The notes below the pieces were generated by a model. It saw only the letters and a list, made by a program, of their open reading frames with translations. It was not told the DNA's origin and did no database searches. Positions 39,193 through 41,671 of a stretch of DNA of 41,671 nt are shown here, one piece after another. The stretch lies in assembly GCA_017524725.1 (NCBI GenBank), contig JAFXUZ010000029.1:1-41671 (forward strand), read 5' to 3'. The first letter of the stretch is position 1, and each line of letters begins with the position of its first letter. Position numbers and translations under genes: made by a program. The DNA comes from Clostridia bacterium. Lineage in GTDB: Bacteria > Bacillota > Clostridia > Christensenellales > Aristaeellaceae.

Positions 39193-39221
39193 TTGCTTTT
39201 TTTTTGAGGCTGTGTTAAAAT
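39193..39221 (+). promoter_or_regulatory. Promoter of rpsT
   Basis: TTGCTT (39193-39198), a 17-nt spacer and TAAAAT (39216-39221) with an extended TG. Confidence 0.7.
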
Positions 39222-39265
39222 CTCAAATGCTTGTCAAAGCAGTCTACTTATGGGAGGTGAAAGAA

Positions 39266-39532
39266 TTGCCCAATATCCAGTCCGCCAAAAAGCGCGTGAA
39301 GGTGAGCAAAACAAAGAATCTGCGGAATCGTATGGTGAAATCCGGCGTCAAGACCAGCATCAAGAAGTTCAACGCCGCGTTGGCCGAGGGTGCACAGCCT
39401 GCCGCCGCGCAACTGAGCGCCACCACCTCCGCTATCGATAAAGCAGTTGCCAAGGGCGTGATCAAAAAGAACGCCGCAAACCGCAAAAAGGCTCGCATGG
39501 CCCTGGCTATCAACAAGGCTTCCAACGCCTGA
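39266..39532 (+). CDS. rpsT: Ribosomal protein S20
   Basis: An 88-residue small, lysine-rich S20, binding 16S rRNA in the 30S body. The family N-terminus MPNIQSAKKRVKVSKTKNLRN and the late AANRKKARMALAINK are unmistakable. It starts with TTG at 39266, with GGGAGGTG 8 nt upstream; TTG starts are usual for rpsT in many bacteria and tie to its translational autoregulation. Its own promoter and terminator enclose it as a single-gene unit. Confidence 0.96.
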   Translation: MPNIQSAKKRVKVSKTKNLRNRMVKSGVKTSIKKFNAALAEGAQPAAAQLSATTSAIDKAVAKGVIKKNAANRKKARMALAINKASNA

Positions 39533-39553
39533 GAGGCGCTTTTAGGCGCAGAT

Positions 39554-39584
39554 CCCCGCAAGGCATTTGCCCTGCGGGGTTTTG
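39554..39584 (+). terminator. Terminator of rpsT
   Basis: CCCCGCA (39554-39560) pairs with TGCGGGG (39573-39579), with an inner GGC/GCC, followed by TTTT. Confidence 0.8.
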
Positions 39585-39641
39585 CGTATGCGCTTATACT
39601 GCGGCCTGAACGCGGGGGAACACCTTAAAACGGAGGAAAGT

Positions 39642-40388
39642 ATGGGGATCATACCATCCAGGAATCTTGAATCGCAGCGCCGGGAGGAGAACGGGATCAC
39701 CTATTTCGACCGCGGCGTCGTCACCGGGGCGAACGGGCGCAAATATTCCCGCTATGCCATCCAGACCCATTTTGTGAAGCGGGGGGAGGACCAGGCGGCC
39801 CTGGTGGAAAAATACGTGCGCCCGCTGTACAGGGAAGGCGACGTGCTTTCCTTCGGCGCGAAGGTCATGTGCATGTGCGTGGAATCGGTAAAGACCCGCG
39901 ACGAGGTGAAGCCCGGCTGGTGGGCCAATCACCTGTGGCGCTTCGCCGGCATCAACACCACGGGCGTCGGCATGCACGAGCCCTACAAGCTGCAGCTGGT
40001 CATCGACATATGCGGGCTGCCCAGGGTGCTTTTGGCCTGCGTCTGCGCCGCGGTCACCAAGCCCTTCGGCATCCACGGCGTGTTTTATAAGGTGTGCGGC
40101 AAGGGCGTCGGAGGGATCGACGGCTTTTATTTCCGTTCCAGCTTCGATATTTATAAGGAAATGGCCCTGATCAATCCCGACAATCCCACGGAACTGTGCA
40201 ACGACCTGTATAAAAAGACCGGGATCCCGGTGGTGCTGATGGACGCCAACGACCTGCAGCGGGACCAGCTGGGCAAATCCGACGGTTTCCCGCTGACCGA
40301 CGCGGAGATCCAGGATGCCATGAAGGACAACCCCTCCGGGCAGGGCGACGAGCTGACGCCGCTGATCCTGATCCGCCCGGTGGGATAA
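39642..40388 (+). CDS. CofE-like (F420-0:gamma-glutamyl ligase fold) protein
   Basis: A 248-residue protein resembling the F420_ligase domain (PF01996-type) by the stretch YSRYAIQTHFVKRGEDQAALVEKYVRPLYREGDVLSF near the N-terminus and the later GGIDGFYFR and TELCNDLYKKTGIPVVLMDANDL. CofE proper adds glutamate residues to F420-0 with GTP. No other F420 gene is in the window, and stand-alone relatives are frequent in Firmicutes that are not known to make F420, so another amide-forming reaction is possible. The ATG at 39642 has CGGAGG ahead of it; 25 upstream codons overlap the rpsT terminator. Confidence 0.8.
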   Translation: MGIIPSRNLESQRREENGITYFDRGVVTGANGRKYSRYAIQTHFVKRGEDQAALVEKYVRPLYREGDVLSFGAKVMCMCVESVKTRDEVKPGWWANHLWRFAGINTTGVGMHEPYKLQLVIDICGLPRVLLACVCAAVTKPFGIHGVFYKVCGKGVGGIDGFYFRSSFDIYKEMALINPDNPTELCNDLYKKTGIPVVLMDANDLQRDQLGKSDGFPLTDAEIQDAMKDNPSGQGDELTPLILIRPVG

Positions 40389-40510
40389 AGGCGCGGGGTA
40401 AGCGCATCGCGGACGGGCGCCGGGGATGCGGAGAGCCAACGTGCCGGAGCGCGCCGCGGGAAAATGCAAAAAACGCAAAAGAAGACGCGAAAATACGAAA
40501 AAAAGAAGGG

Positions 40511-40538
40511 TGAACGCCGGCGTTCATCCTCTTTTTTG
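40511..40538. terminator. Bidirectional terminator between convergent genes
   Basis: TGAACGCCGGCGTTCA (40511-40526) is a perfect 16-bp palindrome. T runs follow on both strands (TCCTCTTTTTT on plus, CCCTTCTTTTTTT on minus), ending the CofE-like and Nudix transcripts. Confidence 0.8.
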
Positions 40539-40563
40539 AAAGCAGGGGGATCATGCGGTCGGG

Positions 40564-40977
40564 TCACGTTCCTCTTTCCTTCAGGAAAGCGTCGGCGGCC
40601 CGCAGGATGCGGCGGTCGTCCTCATAGGTGAGGAGGGAGAGCGCTTCGCCGATGGGCAGGAAACGGATGCGGGATACCTCGCTCAATTGTGCGGTGACAT
40701 TGTCGCTCTCGGCTTCGGCCAGGAAGAAAACGACTTCCTTGACGCATCCCTGGTAGGGGCTGTAGGAAATGGTCCTGCGGAAGCCGTCGATGAAACGGAC
40801 GGAGAGGGCCGTTTCCTCCAGGATCTCCCTTCGGGCGGTCTCAAGCTCGGTTTCTCCGTTTTCCATGTGCCCCTTGCACAGGGAATGGTGTCCCTGCCGC
40901 ATGGTCTCGATCAGATACATCGTCTGGCCGTCGCGGCGTATGAAGATCGCCGCGCCGCAGCTCTTTTCCCGGATCAT
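40564..40977 (-). CDS. Nudix hydrolase
   Basis: A 137-residue Nudix protein. The Nudix box is GHMENGETELETARREILEETAL (about 35-57), with all catalytic glutamates present. The N-terminus EKSCGAAIFIRR and the mention of a downstream phosphate-binding basic patch fit the Ap4A-hydrolase-like subgroup; substrate is a guess. AAGGAAG precedes the ATG. It has its own promoter at 41017-41045 and shares a bidirectional terminator with the opposite gene. Confidence 0.9.
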   Translation of the reverse strand: MIREKSCGAAIFIRRDGQTMYLIETMRQGHHSLCKGHMENGETELETARREILEETALSVRFIDGFRRTISYSPYQGCVKEVVFFLAEAESDNVTAQLSEVSRIRFLPIGEALSLLTYEDDRRILRAADAFLKERGT

Positions 40978-41016
40978 GTCTGCGCTTCCTTTCAGGAACT
41001 GTTTTATCTTACCCGT

Positions 41017-41045
41017 ATTATAATCCCGTCAGACCGATTATTCAA
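41017..41045 (-). promoter_or_regulatory. Promoter of the Nudix gene
   Basis: TTGAAT (41040-41045), a 17-nt spacer and TATAAT (41017-41022) on the minus strand. An overlapping TATAAT on the plus strand (41019-41024), with no clear -35, may serve the small membrane protein gene. Confidence 0.7.
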
Positions 41046-41062
41046 CCTGCAGGAGGACGAAT

Positions 41063-41329
41063 ATGCATCAAATGTCCAACCGGAATGTACGGATATGGAC
41101 CGCGGCGTCGATCATGTCGGCAGTGCTCGGCGTGCTCGGCATGTTCCTGTGGTCGGGCCTGGCTTTTCCGGGCCTGATCCTTGGGGCCCTGGCGGTGGGC
41201 GCCTTTTCCTCCGGACGTGCCGGCGCGGGGATAAGCAAAACGGCAAAGGCGGTCCGCGTGACGGCGGCGCTCGGGATCTGCCTGAGCCTGCCGGTGATCC
41301 TTGCCCTGATCGTCAGGGCGGCGCGCTGA
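41063..41329 (+). CDS. Small membrane protein with two transmembrane helices
   Basis: An 88-residue protein of unknown role. Hydrophobic stretches at about 12-48 (ASIMSAVLGVLGMFLWSGLAFPGLILGALAVGAF, possibly two helices with a turn) and 67-85 (VTAALGICLSLPVILALIV) suggest two or three membrane segments. The layout resembles DUF4190-like small membrane proteins, but I cannot place it firmly. GCAGGAGG precedes the ATG, so it is well supported as a gene. Confidence 0.7.
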   Translation: MHQMSNRNVRIWTAASIMSAVLGVLGMFLWSGLAFPGLILGALAVGAFSSGRAGAGISKTAKAVRVTAALGICLSLPVILALIVRAAR

Positions 41330-41345
41330 CCAAAGCATTTCCGGG

Positions 41346-41671
41346 TCAGTCCGGGCGCTTTTCACCCCTGGGACCGTTGTAGCGGGGCCCCAGGTCGCTG
41401 TAACGGCGGGTGATCCATTTGCAGATCCCTTCCAGGCCCGGGTAGATCATCCTTTCGGAGATATTGATGTAATCCAGTTTGTCCCGGATCTCCAATTTGT
41501 TTTCGGCCGGGATCACGATCCGCCTGAGGCTTTCCTCCGCCTCCTCCAGGGAGTCCATGGACACCGAAACGTCGCTGACCACCGAAAACAGCGCGTACTG
41601 GTTGGCAATGCGGTCCACCACGCTGGCCGGCTCGAAAAACAGGGCGAAGGGACGCGAGCGGACCTCAAGGC
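41346..41671 (-). CDS. FRG-domain protein, C-terminal part
   Basis: Open frame running from the window edge to a stop at 41346, about 108 codons. The start lies outside the window. The stretch RSRPFALFFEPASVVDRIANQYALFSV, the arginine- and proline-bearing RRIVIPAENKLEIRDKLDYINISERMIYPGLEGICKWI and the C-terminal YSDL fit the end of the FRG domain (PF08867-type), found in proteins of unknown function in many bacteria. An internal GTG used as a start would be an artefact of the edge. Confidence 0.65.
   Translation of the reverse strand, partial: LEVRSRPFALFFEPASVVDRIANQYALFSVVSDVSVSMDSLEEAEESLRRIVIPAENKLEIRDKLDYINISERMIYPGLEGICKWITRRYSDLGPRYNGPRGEKRPD

Noticed and set aside
1..41671. CRISPR arrays, cas genes, tRNA genes, prophage or integrase genes
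   Set aside because: I found no regular spacer-repeat arrays, cloverleaf sequences, phage structural genes or integrase motifs.

Overview
The window is a GC-rich bacterial chromosome segment whose gene content points to the Bacillota, most likely a gut- or rumen-type Clostridia. The pointers are a CggR-led glycolytic operon, PP2C/STAS partner-switching proteins, an ArgR-type operator, a VUT-family queuosine-precursor transporter, strong AGGAGG ribosome-binding sites and TTG starts on rpsT and rsmE. I cannot assign a genus from sequence alone. The assignments are manual readings of motifs; no database search was run.

Layout. Position 1 lies inside a 5S rRNA gene (the tail of an rRNA operon), closed by a terminator. 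Reading the other way, 0.2-11.3 kb holds a two-gene STAS / SpoIIE-phosphatase signalling pair and a 7.3-kb NRPS gene of architecture C-A-T-C-A-T-reductase, translationally coupled to a MATE efflux pump: a compact peptide-aldehyde (or pyrazinone) biosynthetic locus. 11.4-14.2 kb is a visibly AT-richer island. It carries an HTH-AAA-CYTH three-domain fusion, a protein with an EF-Tu-domain-2-like stretch that I do not recognise, and a small frame remnant. 14.6-16.8 kb is a queuosine operon (queC, transporter, queF) whose leader looks like a transcription attenuator and possibly a preQ1 riboswitch. 16.8-17.9 kb is a second AT-richer patch with an internally deleted ATPase pseudogene. 18.1-25 kb is a mix of single genes: nitroreductase, MscS channel, HPr-like protein, small HD hydrolase, TIM-barrel isomerase, TlpA-like thioredoxin and RNase Z. 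25.2-34 kb is a complete arginine operon, argG-argH-argC-GNAT-argJ-argB-argD-argF, with two ARG boxes at the exact spacing ArgR needs, overlapping a near-consensus promoter. 34.2-41.7 kb has an acetyltransferase, cggR-pgk-tpiA (without gapA), rsmE, rpsT, a CofE-like protein, a Nudix hydrolase, a small membrane protein and a partial FRG-domain gene cut by the window edge.

Short repeats run through the window: (R1) a ~65-bp element in four copies, three of them at the 3' ends of genes inside operons and one of those fused in frame to queC; (R2) a 21-bp quasi-palindrome; (R3) a 50-bp GC-rich element with a hairpin; and one nearly perfect 44-nt hairpin between divergent promoters. The most rewarding objects for follow-up are the NRPS-MATE locus, the R1 family with its queC fusion, the queC leader and the HTH-AAA-CYTH island.
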